This document shows, in pieces, positions 1 to 10,187 of a DNA stretch of 64,000 bases. The notes beneath the pieces were generated by a model. The model was not told the DNA's origin. It saw nothing but the letters and a program-made list of their open reading frames with translations, and made no database searches. The DNA is taken from contig JANFNE010000019.1 of assembly GCA_024867545.1 (NCBI GenBank), positions 1 to 64,000 on the forward strand, written 5' to 3'. The DNA is from Phytopythium helicoides. Lineage: Eukaryota; Oomycota; Peronosporomycetes; Pythiales; Pythiaceae. The first letter of the stretch is position 1. Each line of letters begins with the position of its first letter. Made by a program: the position numbers and the translations under genes.

Positions 1-1
1 C

Positions 2-571
2 GAGATGCCCGAGAGCTCCGAGAAGGCGCATGGGCTGCAGCTCTGGATCAACCTCCCCAAGGCCAAGAAGATCATGGAGCCGCGCTACCAGGAGATCAAG
101 CGCGAAACGGTGCCGCACGCGTTCAATGAGGACAAGAGCGTTGAGGCCATCGTGTTCTCGGGCGAGGTGTTTGGCGTCAAGGGCCCCATCGAGCCCGAGG
201 CTCCCGTGACCTACATCCACTTCATCCTCAAGCAGGGAGCCAAGGTCGACTACAAGGTGCCGGAGGGGCACAACACCTTTGTGTACACGCTGAGCGGCAG
301 CGGCGAGTGCGCTGGCGACGCAGTCAAGGCCCACCACGCGATTGTGATGGAGGAAGATGGCGATGGCGTTCACGTAAAGACTGAGGACCCGGAGGGCCTC
401 GAATTCATCGTGATCAGCGGCCAGCCTCTGAACGAGCCCGTCGTGCAATACGGCCCCTTCGTCATGACCTCTGAGTCGGAGATCCATCAGACGATCACCG
501 ACTACCAGCGTGGCCGCAATGGTTTTGAGAACGCTCCGAACTGGAACTCCGAGATCGGGAACCGTCGTTAG
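2..571 (+). CDS. Pirin family protein, 5' truncated by window edge
   Basis: C-terminal two thirds of a bicupin pirin; the start and the metal-binding first cupin lie outside the window. The readable part runs from GLQLWINLPKAKKIMEPRYQ through the second cupin to the C-terminal NGFENAPNWNSEIGNRR and a TAG stop. It aligns along its length with the complete pirin at 19006-19896 (NLPKAKKI versus NLPRAKKM, VPHAFNEDKSVEAIVF, NEPVVQYGPFVM). Pirins are Fe-binding cupin proteins that act as redox-sensitive transcription cofactors or quercetin dioxygenases in other organisms; the role in oomycetes is unknown. It is the first of four pirin genes in 20 kb. Family assignment is very secure, function is not. 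Confidence 0.93.
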   Translation, partial: EMPESSEKAHGLQLWINLPKAKKIMEPRYQEIKRETVPHAFNEDKSVEAIVFSGEVFGVKGPIEPEAPVTYIHFILKQGAKVDYKVPEGHNTFVYTLSGSGECAGDAVKAHHAIVMEEDGDGVHVKTEDPEGLEFIVISGQPLNEPVVQYGPFVMTSESEIHQTITDYQRGRNGFENAPNWNSEIGNRR

Positions 572-723
572 GTAATGGGCGATTGGCATCGAGGATCGCT
601 CAAGTGAGATCGAGTAGACCAAGACTCAAACCAATATCCAAAGTAAATCGTGTTTTGTGACGTACTGAAAAGGATGCAATGCTTACGAACTTCAAACGCT
701 GTTCAGCTCCGATGAAGCAGCAC

Positions 724-2262
724 TCACGCAACCGCCATAGGCGACTTGACCTCAACAAACTCAGGAGACTTCGGCGCCGCCTTCTGGTGGAACATGGCCT
801 CAATATCCTCAAGCGCCACACCCTTGGTCTCCGGGCAGAAGAAGTACGTGAACACGAAGCAGATGGAGCAAAGACCAGCGAAGAGGTAGAAGACACCGTC
901 GATGTTGAGGTGCGGGAAGAGCTTGACAACCTCCGTCATGACGGCACCCATGGCCCAGTTCGCAGCCGTCGAGAGCGCGACACCGTACGCGCGCACGCTC
1001 AGAGGGAAGATTTCGGCCGGGTAGATCCAGCACACAGGACCCCACGAGATGGCAAAGTTGAAGACGAAGAAGGCGGAACCCAAGGCGATGAACCAACCTC
1101 CGACCTTCGGGCAGCCAGAGTCGTCGACGTTGCCATCGCACGTGGCTGTGAAGAGAATGGCAGCAAACAGGTGCCCCGTGACCATGCCAATGGCACCAAT
1201 CAGCAACAGAGTGCGACGACCGTAAGTGTCAACCCAGCGCATTGCAGGAACCGTGCTGATCATGTTGACCGACGACAAGAAGAAAGCCGAGTAAATTCCG
1301 GCGTTCGTGATGTCCTTGAAGATGAGTGCGCCGTAGCTGAAGATTGGGTTGATGCCCGTCGCCTGCTGCAGCACCTGCAGAAGCATGGCAATGATCACAC
1401 GCTTGAGCACAGACGGCTCCAGAAGTTCAGCCAGGCCCTTGTTGGCTGCAATCTCCTCCTCCACCTGCGCGCCGATTTGGTTCAGCTCGTATTCGATATC
1501 GTCGGTTTGGCGGAGACGACGAAGAATATCTGCAGCTGCCTCCTTGCCCTTCTTCTGGTACGTCCAACGCGGCGACTCGGGCACGAACCAAATACCGAGC
1601 ATCACAACAATCGGAGCAGCCATGGCGACACCGTTCGTGGTACGCCAGCCTCGGTTATCATCCTTGACGATAATGTTGACGAGGTTCGCGAGCCAGAGGC
1701 CAATCACAACCGTCATCTGCATGAATCCCGAGAGCAAGCCTCGCAGCTCCTTGGGGGCAGCCTCAGCTCCAAAGATCGGGGCCGAGAATGACGAGTTGCC
1801 GACGCCAAAGCCCTGGATGATGCGTGCGAGATACATCTTGGTGTGAGCTCCCGACTCCTGGAAGCACACCCAGGACGTGCCGATGCAGAACAGGATGCCA
1901 GCGCAGAAAATCGTTGCGCGACGACCGTACAGAGCTGCTACGAGGCCACCGATGAAAGCTCCGCCGAGACAGCCGAGGTTGTAGGACATGTTGTACCAGA
2001 CCGTGAAAGTAGTCCACTCGTCCGGAAGGTTGGACGACGACGCAGTGCATTGCTCGTACGTGAAGTTGTGCCAGCCGACGCAGAAATCGTCAATGAACGA
2101 GTCCATGATGAGGACACCAGAAGTCACACCCTGGTCGTAGCCGAAGAAGAGCCCACCCAGCGCCGTGAAGACACACACGATGATGGCGTACGTGCGCTTG
2201 CCAGGAGTTGGCATGTCGTCTACTGGGCCATTGTCCAAGTTGACAATAACGCCGGCGGCCAT
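724..2262 (-). CDS. MFS sugar transporter (sugar porter family)
   Basis: A 512-residue polytopic membrane protein with the full sugar-porter signature: N-terminal GGLFFGYDQGVTSG in the first membrane helix, GRR after the second helix pair, PESPRW before the central loop, QQATGINPIFSYG in helix 7, YGRRTLL and the terminal PETKG. It probably moves hexoses by proton symport across the plasma membrane. The open frame extends upstream to 2490, but I start at the ATG at 2262: an oomycete initiator element lies at 2339-2355, inside the longer frame, and MAAGVIVNLD gives the usual short cytosolic N-terminus. No intron is needed. Substrate cannot be read from the sequence. Confidence 0.92.
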   Translation of the reverse strand: MAAGVIVNLDNGPVDDMPTPGKRTYAIIVCVFTALGGLFFGYDQGVTSGVLIMDSFIDDFCVGWHNFTYEQCTASSSNLPDEWTTFTVWYNMSYNLGCLGGAFIGGLVAALYGRRATIFCAGILFCIGTSWVCFQESGAHTKMYLARIIQGFGVGNSSFSAPIFGAEAAPKELRGLLSGFMQMTVVIGLWLANLVNIIVKDDNRGWRTTNGVAMAAPIVVMLGIWFVPESPRWTYQKKGKEAAADILRRLRQTDDIEYELNQIGAQVEEEIAANKGLAELLEPSVLKRVIIAMLLQVLQQATGINPIFSYGALIFKDITNAGIYSAFFLSSVNMISTVPAMRWVDTYGRRTLLLIGAIGMVTGHLFAAILFTATCDGNVDDSGCPKVGGWFIALGSAFFVFNFAISWGPVCWIYPAEIFPLSVRAYGVALSTAANWAMGAVMTEVVKLFPHLNIDGVFYLFAGLCSICFVFTYFFCPETKGVALEDIEAMFHQKAAPKSPEFVEVKSPMAVA

Positions 2263-2338
2263 GTTTGCACTTGGAGTTCTCGACGGAAAAGGTCTTGAGG
2301 CTTGGAAACTGGTGTTTCGCTTGGCTTGGACAGGAGAA

Positions 2339-2355
2339 GGCAAATTCCAAAGTGA
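2339..2355 (-). promoter_or_regulatory. Oomycete initiator plus flanking promoter region for the sugar transporter
   Basis: On the minus strand the sequence TCACTTTGGAATTTGCC matches the oomycete core promoter, an initiator TCA(C/T)T(C/T)(C/T) followed at once by an AATTTGC-type flanking promoter region. It lies about 80 bases upstream of the ATG at 2262, which supports that start. Confidence 0.7.
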
Positions 2356-3240
2356 GCAGTTCCGATGGACTCGAGCAACCTCCGTTGGCTTTGGTGGGAA
2401 GGGCCACAGGGCTCGGTGGTGAGACCGACTCACACTGCAACGAGATGTTTCATGTTGCTGCGCGCTCGTGCTATGAACTAGTTGAACCAATGGCAGTGAC
2501 TAGCACCTGACGGGCAGGCATCACGCTTCGGGATTGGCGGGTCTGCCTAATCGAGTGCATTGTCGAGCTCGAAGAACGCGGTGGAGCTACAAATCTCAAT
2601 CAGAAGCTAGTGAGAAAGGCCTAAGTGCTCGGCTGCTTACTCTCGTCACCGGTTGAACTTTCGCTGATCATGCGTCGCGTGATGGCAACACGACGCCGTA
2701 CATACACGCGCGTGGTGCCGGGCGGCGTCTAGAGCCGCGCCAACTTGATACATTTCCTGCATTTTGATGATGGCAAGCACCCGCGAAACCCCGCCCTTCA
2801 CCAAAGTAATCGTTCAAAGCGGATACCGCCGCATCCGGTGGTGCTCGGCAGCACCTGGCGAGAAGGCAATCGCTTCGTTGTGGCCGCTGTGCGCGTGCAC
2901 GGAGCGAGGCAACTTGAAGTGCTGCCGCCGACTTGATTCATGGTGGTGGTACACTTCCGCGACTGGTTGCGTGCATCGAGGAGACCAAGCGAGTCATCGT
3001 GGCGTAAACCAATGTCCGTGAGCGCGATGATCCATCATGTGATCTGAAGTAAACCTCGGTCACCCGCATGATGACTCAAAAAAGGCGGGCTGCTGACGGC
3101 AATTGATACCTCTCAATGCGTGATAATCCGTCCAACAGACTAATTAGTCCGTGCATTCACATCAATCCTCCATAATCCGATGACCTTCGCAATACCATAC
3201 AAAGCATTGCTACGTCAAATTCCCAGGCCGACACCTTTCC
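2356..3240. other. Intergenic stretch with no recognised gene
   Basis: About 880 bases between the divergent sugar transporter and the RNase-H-like remnant. Only short, unconvincing open frames on either strand; no repeat shared with the rest of the window was recognised. Confidence 0.5.
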
Positions 3241-4391
3241 TCGCAGCCCCATGACTTCGGCTACGAGTCGCTCTCCGAGGCCGGCTCCCTGTCGGATGCG
3301 AGCTCCCTGTCCGATGCCGAGTCGCTCTCGGATGCGGACGGTGGCGTCTGGTACTACGCGGTCGCGATGGGCCGCGCCACGGGCATCTTCACCGACTACT
3401 GGCAGGACGTCGAGCGGTTCACCAAGGGCTTCCCAGGCGCCATGTTCAAGAAGTTCGACACCCGCGCGGACGCACAGCACTATCTGTACCTGCGCGGCGT
3501 GTTCGAGAGTCTGGAAGATGACAAGGACTGGTACTACGCGGTGGCGTCGGCCGCGTACCTGGCATCTACACGCACTTTGAGGACGCCGTGGACCAGACAC
3601 ATGGCTTCTCTGGCGCAAGCATGCGCAAGTTCGAGCGCTTCTGGGAGGCTGAGGCGCACCTGGCAAGGTTCGAGCTCGTGCTCGAGGACCGCTGCGCATT
3701 TGAGGACAGCTCGGGCTACCGCCAGTGGCGCGCCAAGAACCGCCCGTGGCACGTGACGGACCCCAAGGACCCAAACACGCTGGCGGTGTTTTGTGACGGC
3801 AGCGCGCTGCGCAATGGCGCTGCGGACGCGCAGTCGGCCTACGCCTGCATCTTCCCGCACTGTCGGGAATGGGACTACTTGGGCCCGCAGCAGAATCCAC
3901 CGATGACGAACAACCGCGCGTACTACACCGCAGCTATCGTGGCGCTGAAACAGGCAAATGCCGTCGATCCTGGACAAGGAAGAAAGCTCTTTGCATTCAC
4001 GAGCAGCGAGCTGCTGGTTAACACGATGCGCAAGTGGGTGCACACGTGGATGAACAATGGCTGGCGTACTGCAAACGGCATGCCTGTTAAGAACCAGGGC
4101 TTCATTCAGGAGATTCTTCAGCTCCAGGGCCGCCGAATTATTGAGTGGCGCCATGTGCGGGCCCACGGGCAGATTGGGACGTGGGAGGCGTTCTGGCTCA
4201 GAATTGCGGGCAATCAGGTTCGAAGCTACGCCCGAGTGCTGGAGCGCAAGTATCCTCCAGTGGTGGGTTTCTCTGGCTATGCCGTAGCTGTCGGGGGCTA
4301 CCAGCGAGAAGTTTTGAGCTCGGTGGTGGTGACTGCACCTTGCATTTGCATGCGTATTTACAGTAATGCTATCAATCCTGACTTCTATTAG
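3241..4391 (+). pseudogene. RNase-H-like protein with two hybrid-binding domains, frameshifted copy 1
   Basis: Related to the genes at 7164 and 15827. Frame 1 carries a Ser/Asp-rich leader and the first hybrid-binding (viroplasmin-like) domain, WYYAVAMGRATGIF...KKFDTRADA. At about 3543 a base is missing relative to both other copies (GGTGGCGTC against GGTGGGCGTC), and the second domain and RNase-H-like domain continue in the next frame from about 3555 to 4391. No in-frame ATG precedes the leader after the stop at 3181. Of the four RNase H1 acidic residues only the first survives (FCDGS); NNRAEY has become NNRAYY, the TDS motif is TSS, and the last Asp is replaced in RIAGNQ. The C-terminus runs about 30 residues past the other copies. 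Broken start, frame and active site point to a pseudogene. Confidence 0.8.
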
Positions 4392-4467
4392 TTGCGTTCG
4401 GCAGCGAAAGGAGAGTGGATCGACATAATCCTGCGTCGATGCTTCTCCGTCTGACCCTGCTCAACGA

Positions 4468-5919
4468 CTACGGCAATGGACCGTCGCTCTCGCTGATTCC
4501 GTCGGTTCTGGCTTTTGTCTTCGCACCCCTGCATGTCTTTGCCTCGACCCCAATGCGTGTGGACTTCATGCTCGTGGTTTTCATGAGACCTCTGAATTTC
4601 CTGCTGTCGTGAATGTCCATGAGCGCCCGGTCTCGGCAACCTTTTCCTCCTTCCCAGTGACGTGTAGCTCTCAATCTTCGCCCCACAACGTTTCCACACG
4701 TACATTTGTTCACCTGGTTGGACTGCTCATGCAAGCAAAATCCACAAATCATGCGACTGGCAACTTTGTCCATGGCATCGACGTTGCAAGCGCTCGCGTT
4801 ATGGCACATGTTGCAAGGAAACGACTTTCCGCAGCATTGGTAACGGAACCATCGGTATGGCTGCTTGGAATGATCGCACGCACCGCTGCGTGGAAGAGGC
4901 TTGGTTAGTTTGAGAGCATCTGCAACTCGCCTTTCCATTTTCGCTGTCACTATTGCTCTTCTGTCAACTGCAGACATGGAGATCTCTTTGGTGATCACGT
5001 AGGTCTTGAACTCCATCACCAGTTGCTTGTGGCATCTGGAGCATGATTGTTCGCAGCGACTGTCAGGTTTGAGCTCAATTAGCACTTCATTCGCACACTC
5101 TAGGCAAGTGACTATCACTTCACAAGAGCTCACGTTGGTTACCACACTCTGATGCACTTTGATGAATGCAAGCATGCCGCTTTGAGCATGGGCGAATATA
5201 GGTAGCAGAGAACCGGAATGCATCGCAGCGCAAAGGCACGGTTTCTGAAACCACTCGCAGTTAAGTGACAGAGTCGCGTTGCAGACGTTCCGAGAGCGTG
5301 CACATTGGAGTCGGCACACAAGCCGATGTGGTACAACAACGCCAATCCCATCGAGCATCAACTTGTCGAGATGGATCTTGAACCCTTGCGCATCTGTTGG
5401 GGCCTTTGTGGCGATCAATGTCCTCACTGACAGAGGAATCGTGCGCGGGTCTGCTGCAAATTGGTCTGTGCAATCACTTCCACCAGCAGCGCCTTCATTG
5501 GTCGATGACTGGGCTGGATTACTGGTGGCGGATGACTCGAAGGTGTCTCGGAGTCCAAGCTTGTCGTCAATCCACTGTTCTAGTTTTCGAGTATTATAGT
5601 CCCAGCGAAACTCCAGCACGCGCTTGGTGAACCATGAATTCAGTGAGGACTTGACTTGGCCCTTGGCAACCGCTTCAGACCAGTCTTCATAGTTAGCAGG
5701 CAAGCGCATAAACATATCCCTCCGCAGGACCTCGATGTCCCATCCGAATGCAGCATTGCGAATCCTCTCGGGAACCCTCGGGTCTGTTAGACTCAGGCGT
5801 ATCTCAAAGCCCCGGAAACCGTGGTCCACTCGGAGCCCGTATACTTGGTCGAGCATCTTCCACTTCTCGTCCGTTTCGTGCAGCCGCCCTCTGTTGCTGC
5901 CACGACGCTTTGTAGGCAT
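4468..5919 (-). CDS. CHY-type zinc-finger protein
   Basis: A 483-residue, intronless protein starting at the ATG at 5919. The N-terminal 140 residues (FRGFEIRLSLTDPRVPERIRN, then YEDW and WFTKRVLEF) resemble the uncharacterised N-terminal region of fungal CHY-finger proteins. A low-complexity linker follows. The zinc-binding core near residues 345-415 has CDHS, QCC, PCNMCHN, MICGFC and CTCGN, the pattern of the CHY zinc finger (pfam05495, Hot13-like). Just after it RHWEGGKGCRDRALM matches the HFWEGGxGxRDR tail seen in many family members. Family members bind zinc and one yeast member helps mitochondrial thiol chemistry; a precise role here is not inferable. Confidence 0.8.
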   Translation of the reverse strand: MPTKRRGSNRGRLHETDEKWKMLDQVYGLRVDHGFRGFEIRLSLTDPRVPERIRNAAFGWDIEVLRRDMFMRLPANYEDWSEAVAKGQVKSSLNSWFTKRVLEFRWDYNTRKLEQWIDDKLGLRDTFESSATSNPAQSSTNEGAAGGSDCTDQFAADPRTIPLSVRTLIATKAPTDAQGFKIHLDKLMLDGIGVVVPHRLVCRLQCARSRNVCNATLSLNCEWFQKPCLCAAMHSGSLLPIFAHAQSGMLAFIKVHQSVVTNVSSCEVIVTCLECANEVLIELKPDSRCEQSCSRCHKQLVMEFKTYVITKEISMSAVDRRAIVTAKMERRVADALKLTKPLPRSGACDHSKQPYRWFRYQCCGKSFPCNMCHNASACNVDAMDKVASRMICGFCLHEQSNQVNKCTCGNVVGRRLRATRHWEGGKGCRDRALMDIHDSRKFRGLMKTTSMKSTRIGVEAKTCRGAKTKARTDGISESDGPLP

Positions 5920-6809
5920 GTTGGAAGGTCTTGGTCGCTATCTCCTCGCCTTCGAGTGATTCCTTTTGTGCAATAACTGCATGCTGGATCGACTGATATC
6001 CTTACACAAACCATCACTTGCAGTCGGCAAAGGTGTGAGTGATCGTCGGCTTGCAAGCCCGTGGCCGTCGAGGATTGGTCACATAGGTGTTTGGAGTGCA
6101 ACCAGATAGTCTAAGTGTAGCTATGCAATCAACTTCGCGTCGCATTCGCGTGTGGCAGCGAACGAGGAAACGCAGGACGCAAGTCGTCCACGATGCGCTC
6201 CTGACTAGTTGGAACGACTGTGTCAAGTACTTTATGAAAGCATTGCTTCGCCTGTTCTGCGAGCTCGCGTACACCACTATTGCAAGGACGTTGCCACCAA
6301 CAAGATCGTCTGTGTTCTGCGCATCAGGATCAAGGGATCTCGACCTCGATCAAGATGAGGACGTGGTCAGCCATTCGCCATCGACTTCAAGAGCAGCTCA
6401 ATGTGCTTTCAAACCATTCTTCCAGCATTTTCCTGAATTCCCACCCCGTTCACTAGCTTGTCGGCTTAGGTATCCAGCCCCGCCACGTTGAACGACGGTG
6501 CTTGGCCCATCAAGGTGCAGCAGTGCTGAGCGAAGTAACTCCCTAGAACGACCTGCGTCTCCTTTGTTTATCTGAGAAGTTGTAGCGAACAGCGATGATC
6601 CAATAGACGTCGCCCTCTCACTCTCTCAAGGTCTGACCCATCCGAACCAGCACGTCATATGAACCAGGAAACTGCTTTCAGCCACGCACTTCAACACGAA
6701 TAGTATGAGCTCGAATGTAGCCAGCGCTAATGCTCGCTCGACTTGTGGGCTGTCATCGAAAGCCGGCATATTGTCTGCTATTTTCGAAGGCCCACTAGTC
6801 GAAGCACAA
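5920..6809. other. Intergenic stretch, nothing recognised
   Basis: No convincing gene on either strand. The longest open frame (6087-6491, plus) has no family resemblance and no initiator-like element. Confidence 0.5.
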
Positions 6810-7163
6810 CGTCAGTTGCTTGACACGCAGCCGTCCGCCGTCAATGCAGTGCCGTGGCATGCTAGCAACAGTGTTTGACGCTGCTAGACACGCGTTGCAC
6901 TCGTCGGCAGCCTATCAGAGCCCATTGTCGACACGCCCACGCGTTGAAGTTCTCCATATCTGATGTTTCTAGGACATGATAGGTTCTATAAACCGTGGCG
7001 ACCCACTCCACTCCAACTTACTATCCCCAACCGAACCATCCTACTCCACAAATACATACCCTCCCGCTCTCAAAGTTCACGCGCCTCGAAGAACACATCC
7101 GCCAGCAGTCGCCACCACTTCCCTCCTCCATCTCGCCGAGGCATCTCGATCCCGCCCGCCGCC

Positions 7164-8198
7164 ATGGTCTACTACGACGACTCGAGCTCGCACTCGTCGT
7201 CCTCGTGCTACTACTACGGCAACGCGTCGGCGTCGGCGTCCGAGGCGGCGTCGCTGTCCGCCACCGACTCGCTGTCGCAGGACGGCGACGTCTGGTACTA
7301 CGCCGTGGCCGTGGGTCGCGCCACGGGCATCTTCGCCGACTGCTGGCAGTTCGTCGAGCGACTCACCAAGGGCTTCCCAGGCGCCACGTGCAAGAAGTTC
7401 GACAACCGCGCGGACGCCGAGTACTACCTCTTCCTGCGCGGCGTCTACGAGAGTCTGGAAGATGACAAGGACTGGTACTACGCGGTGGGCGTCGGCCGCG
7501 TGCCAGGCATCTACACGCACCACGCGGACGCGCTGGAGCAGACCAGCGGCTTCTCTGGCGCGCGCATGCGCAAGTTCGCGCGCTTCTGGGAGGCCGAGGC
7601 GTTCCTGGCGAGGTTCGCGCTCGTGCTCGAGAGTCGCACCGCGTTCCAGGACAGCGCCGGCGATCGCCACTGGTACGCCAAGAACCGCCCGTGGCACTTG
7701 ATCGACCCGAAGGACCCGAGCTCGCTCGTCGCGTTTTGCCACGGCAGCGCGCTGCGCAACGGCAGCAGCAATGCGAGCGTTGCCTTCGCGTGCATCTTTC
7801 CGCACCGCAGGGACTGGGACGTCGTGGGCAGACAGCGCAAGCCTCCGCTGACCAACAACCGCGCCGAGTACAACGCCGTGATTACTGCGCTGAGGCGCGC
7901 CAACACGGAAGATCCCGAGCATACCAAGAAGCTCTTTGTGTTCACCAGCAGCCAGCTCTTGGTCGACTCCATGCGTAACTGGGTGCACAAGTGGAGTGCG
8001 AACGGCTGGCGCAAGGCGAACGGACAACCCGTCAAGAACCAGGACCTGATCAAGGAACTGCTACGACAAAAGGGAAGCCGCCTCGTCGAGTTCCGGCACG
8101 TGCGCGCTCACACTGAGATCATGTCGTGGGAGGCGTACTGGTGCGACGTCGCGGATTCTGCCGCGCGCAACCACGCTCGGGCGATAGATCAGTGTTGA
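7164..8198 (+). CDS. RNase-H-like protein with two hybrid-binding domains, copy 2
   Basis: 344 residues from the ATG at 7164 (MVYYDDSSSHSSSS). After a Ser/Ala-rich leader come two hybrid-binding domains of the eukaryotic RNase H1 / viroplasmin type, about residues 43-90 (WYYAVAVGRATGIF) and 98-148 (WYYAVGVGRVPGIY). An RNase-H-fold domain follows (FCHGSALRNG, NNRAEYNAVITAL, FTSSQLLVDSM, HVRAHTEI, CDVADSAARNHA). Two of the four metal-binding acids are gone: the first Asp is His and the third is Ser (TSS for TDS). The Glu, the last Asp and the flap His are kept. Known RNase H1 needs all four, so I infer an RNA:DNA-hybrid-binding pseudoenzyme. Longer in-frame starts exist from 6963; this ATG is shared with copy 3. 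Confidence 0.85.
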   Translation: MVYYDDSSSHSSSSCYYYGNASASASEAASLSATDSLSQDGDVWYYAVAVGRATGIFADCWQFVERLTKGFPGATCKKFDNRADAEYYLFLRGVYESLEDDKDWYYAVGVGRVPGIYTHHADALEQTSGFSGARMRKFARFWEAEAFLARFALVLESRTAFQDSAGDRHWYAKNRPWHLIDPKDPSSLVAFCHGSALRNGSSNASVAFACIFPHRRDWDVVGRQRKPPLTNNRAEYNAVITALRRANTEDPEHTKKLFVFTSSQLLVDSMRNWVHKWSANGWRKANGQPVKNQDLIKELLRQKGSRLVEFRHVRAHTEIMSWEAYWCDVADSAARNHARAIDQC

Positions 8199-8480
8199 GC
8201 CGAGATTCTGCAGAGCATCAGTTTTATGGTTGTCTCTGCTTCGTGTGTAGACGGCTGTGCAGGTGAGTCAGTTTGTGTGCAATGCGTGTCAATGAGTGAG
8301 TGACAAGGATGGAGTTTGCGTGGATCTACCAATGAATGCAATGCTTGTTTTCTTCAAACCCACGAAGCGGGCTTTGCCTTACACACTGGAAGAGTGATAG
8401 ACTCTGCGCAAGAATCTCTGTTCGTCCGGTGATGTAGTTGGGAGTAAATTACTCCGAGTAATGCGTCGTGCTTGAGTTCT

Positions 8481-9362
8481 CTAGTGGTGGTTGCCAAGCT
8501 CCGACTTCCACGTTCGTGCGTTTTCGAAGCCGTTCTTGCACTGCTGGAAGTCCTCCCATGCCTGGCGAATCTCCTCCTGGGTCGTCATGACGAACGGTCC
8601 GTACTGGACAATCGGCTCGTTGATCGGTTTGCCACTAAAGACGAGGACTTCGAGCAAGTCGTTGTCCGCGGCTGCTAGCGACACGCCATCTCCATCTTTC
8701 TCCAAAACGATCGCCTGATGGAGGCCAATGTTGCGGTCCATGCACTTGCCTGATCCCCCAACAGCGTAGATGAAGGCGTTATGTTCATGCGGAATTGCAT
8801 ACTCCAGAGTCGCTCCCTTCTGAAGAATGAAATGGACGTATGTCACTGGCGTCTCCGTCTTGATGGGACCAGTCACTCCAAACACCTCGCCAGCAAAAAC
8901 GAGCGCCTCGACACTCTTATTTTCGTTGAACGCGTGCGGTACAGTATCGTGCTTGATATCTTGGTATCGTGGTTCCATCATCTTCTTGGCGCGAGGTAGA
9001 TTGACCCATAACTGGAGTGCACGGAGCTTGTCGGTGCTCCCTGGCATCTCCGAGTGCATGATTCCACGTCCAGCTGTCATCCATTGGAGGTCACCGGGGT
9101 AGAGCGACCCCTTGTTTCCCAGAAAGTCTTCGTGGACGCTGTGGCCCTTCGAATTGGGTAATACATACGAGACCGTCTCGAATCCACGATGGGGGTGATC
9201 AGGAAAGCCCACGGGAAGTCCGACGATCCCTTCGTCAAGTATCAGAAACGGGTCGAGGATGGGTAGCTGTTGGGTGCCGATGGTTCGATACACTCGCGGG
9301 CCAGCGCCTTCGCCTTGCTCGCGAGCAGTAAACTTGAGCGCAATGCTGCGGGGCTTGAACAT
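8481..9362 (-). CDS. Pirin (bicupin Fe-binding protein), unit A copy
   Basis: A complete 293-residue pirin. The metal ligands of the first cupin are visible: the two His of DHPHRGFETVSYVL and the His and Glu of MHSEMP. The second cupin and the C-terminal FENARTWKSELGNHH are intact. The start at 9362 (MFKPRSIALKF) has an initiator 40-55 bases upstream at 9403-9417. It is convergent with the RNase-H-like gene. Its closest relative is the pirin at 17125-18006; the two differ at a few dozen positions, concentrated around MDRNIGLHQAI, so they have begun to diverge. Intracellular, non-secreted. Whether it acts as a transcription cofactor or a quercetinase-like dioxygenase cannot be decided. Confidence 0.94.
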   Translation of the reverse strand: MFKPRSIALKFTAREQGEGAGPRVYRTIGTQQLPILDPFLILDEGIVGLPVGFPDHPHRGFETVSYVLPNSKGHSVHEDFLGNKGSLYPGDLQWMTAGRGIMHSEMPGSTDKLRALQLWVNLPRAKKMMEPRYQDIKHDTVPHAFNENKSVEALVFAGEVFGVTGPIKTETPVTYVHFILQKGATLEYAIPHEHNAFIYAVGGSGKCMDRNIGLHQAIVLEKDGDGVSLAAADNDLLEVLVFSGKPINEPIVQYGPFVMTTQEEIRQAWEDFQQCKNGFENARTWKSELGNHH

Positions 9363-9402
9363 GGTGGATCCGTGGAGTCGACGAGGACTGATGGGAAGTC
9401 GG

Positions 9403-9417
9403 AGAGTTTGGAAATGA
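9403..9417 (-). promoter_or_regulatory. Initiator element of unit A pirin
   Basis: TCATTTCCAAACTCT on the minus strand fits the oomycete initiator TCA(C/T)T(C/T)(C/T), about 40 bases before the ATG at 9362. The equivalent TCATTTCCAAACTTT is kept in front of the duplicate pirin. Confidence 0.7.
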
Positions 9418-10187
9418 GCTGACGTACCGCCCCAATGGAGATCTTATGATCAATCTGTTTCTCGGTTGTGATTATTGCCATTTACATCTCGTAATCGAGT
9501 GATCGATTTGACAAATCACATCAGAGACTGCTATGAAGGACCATTACAACTATGATAACTGCAGTCTGCGATGCACTGAGTGCTGGCTGTGGTGTGTACT
9601 CGACTCTTTCCCTTTGAGCCATGCCAACGCAAAAGCGACTTGTAGGAAATCCCTGCGTAGAACACATCGCTCGGACAGGTTGTCACCTAAAGAGCCAAAG
9701 TTCCCTTGGGCCTGCAGTGCCATCAAGACACTTGCTGCTACTGCTGCTGCTGCTGCTGCTGCTTGCTTGCTCCTTCTGGCAACAGCTGCATAATCCCCGC
9801 CGACAGGTCTCCGAGACGAAGGGGGTGCGCCTCGCGTGCTACAATTTATGGTCGCTGGAAAGCGTCCGACAACTGATTACGCCATACATCGATGATCTTG
9901 TGCTACGAACTTGGAGAGCTTCCAGGACGAGGGTAGTGTGTTCCTGCAGTCAATCTGTCTCGGATGACGACTGCGCCAGTGGATGCAAAGCTCGCAGCAC
10001 GTCGACCGCCGCGCGCTCCCTCATCTACTCTCGAACTCGTGCTCATCGTGAAGCCACCCGCGGCTACCTTGACTTGGACTCATCGCGCCTGACACTCTTC
10101 ATGGCCTTTTTAGTCAGCGCTGCCGCTGGCTTGACGGACTTGACGGACTCCGGTGTTCCTAGAGTCTCTAAGCTAGAGAACTCCCCC

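Larger units (their letters stand above)
6810..9560. repeat. Segmental duplication, unit A (RNase-H-like + pirin)
   Basis: This block matches 10666-10728 joined to 15524-18250. Similarity covers the upstream flank (GTTGCTTGACACG at 6814 and 10669), the shared promoter region, the RNase-H-like gene, its 3' spacer, the convergent pirin and about 190 bases beyond the pirin start. Coding parts are nearly identical between units, spacers slightly less so. Unit A contains the uninterrupted version of the site where unit B carries a transposon. Confidence 0.9.

Noticed and set aside
679..1791. Plus-strand open frame of 370 codons
   Set aside because: Antisense shadow of the sugar transporter; composition biased, no family pattern.
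7077..8027. Minus-strand open frame of 316 codons, repeated at 15731-16681
   Set aside because: Antisense to the two RNase-H-like genes; its conservation follows from the duplication, not from coding.
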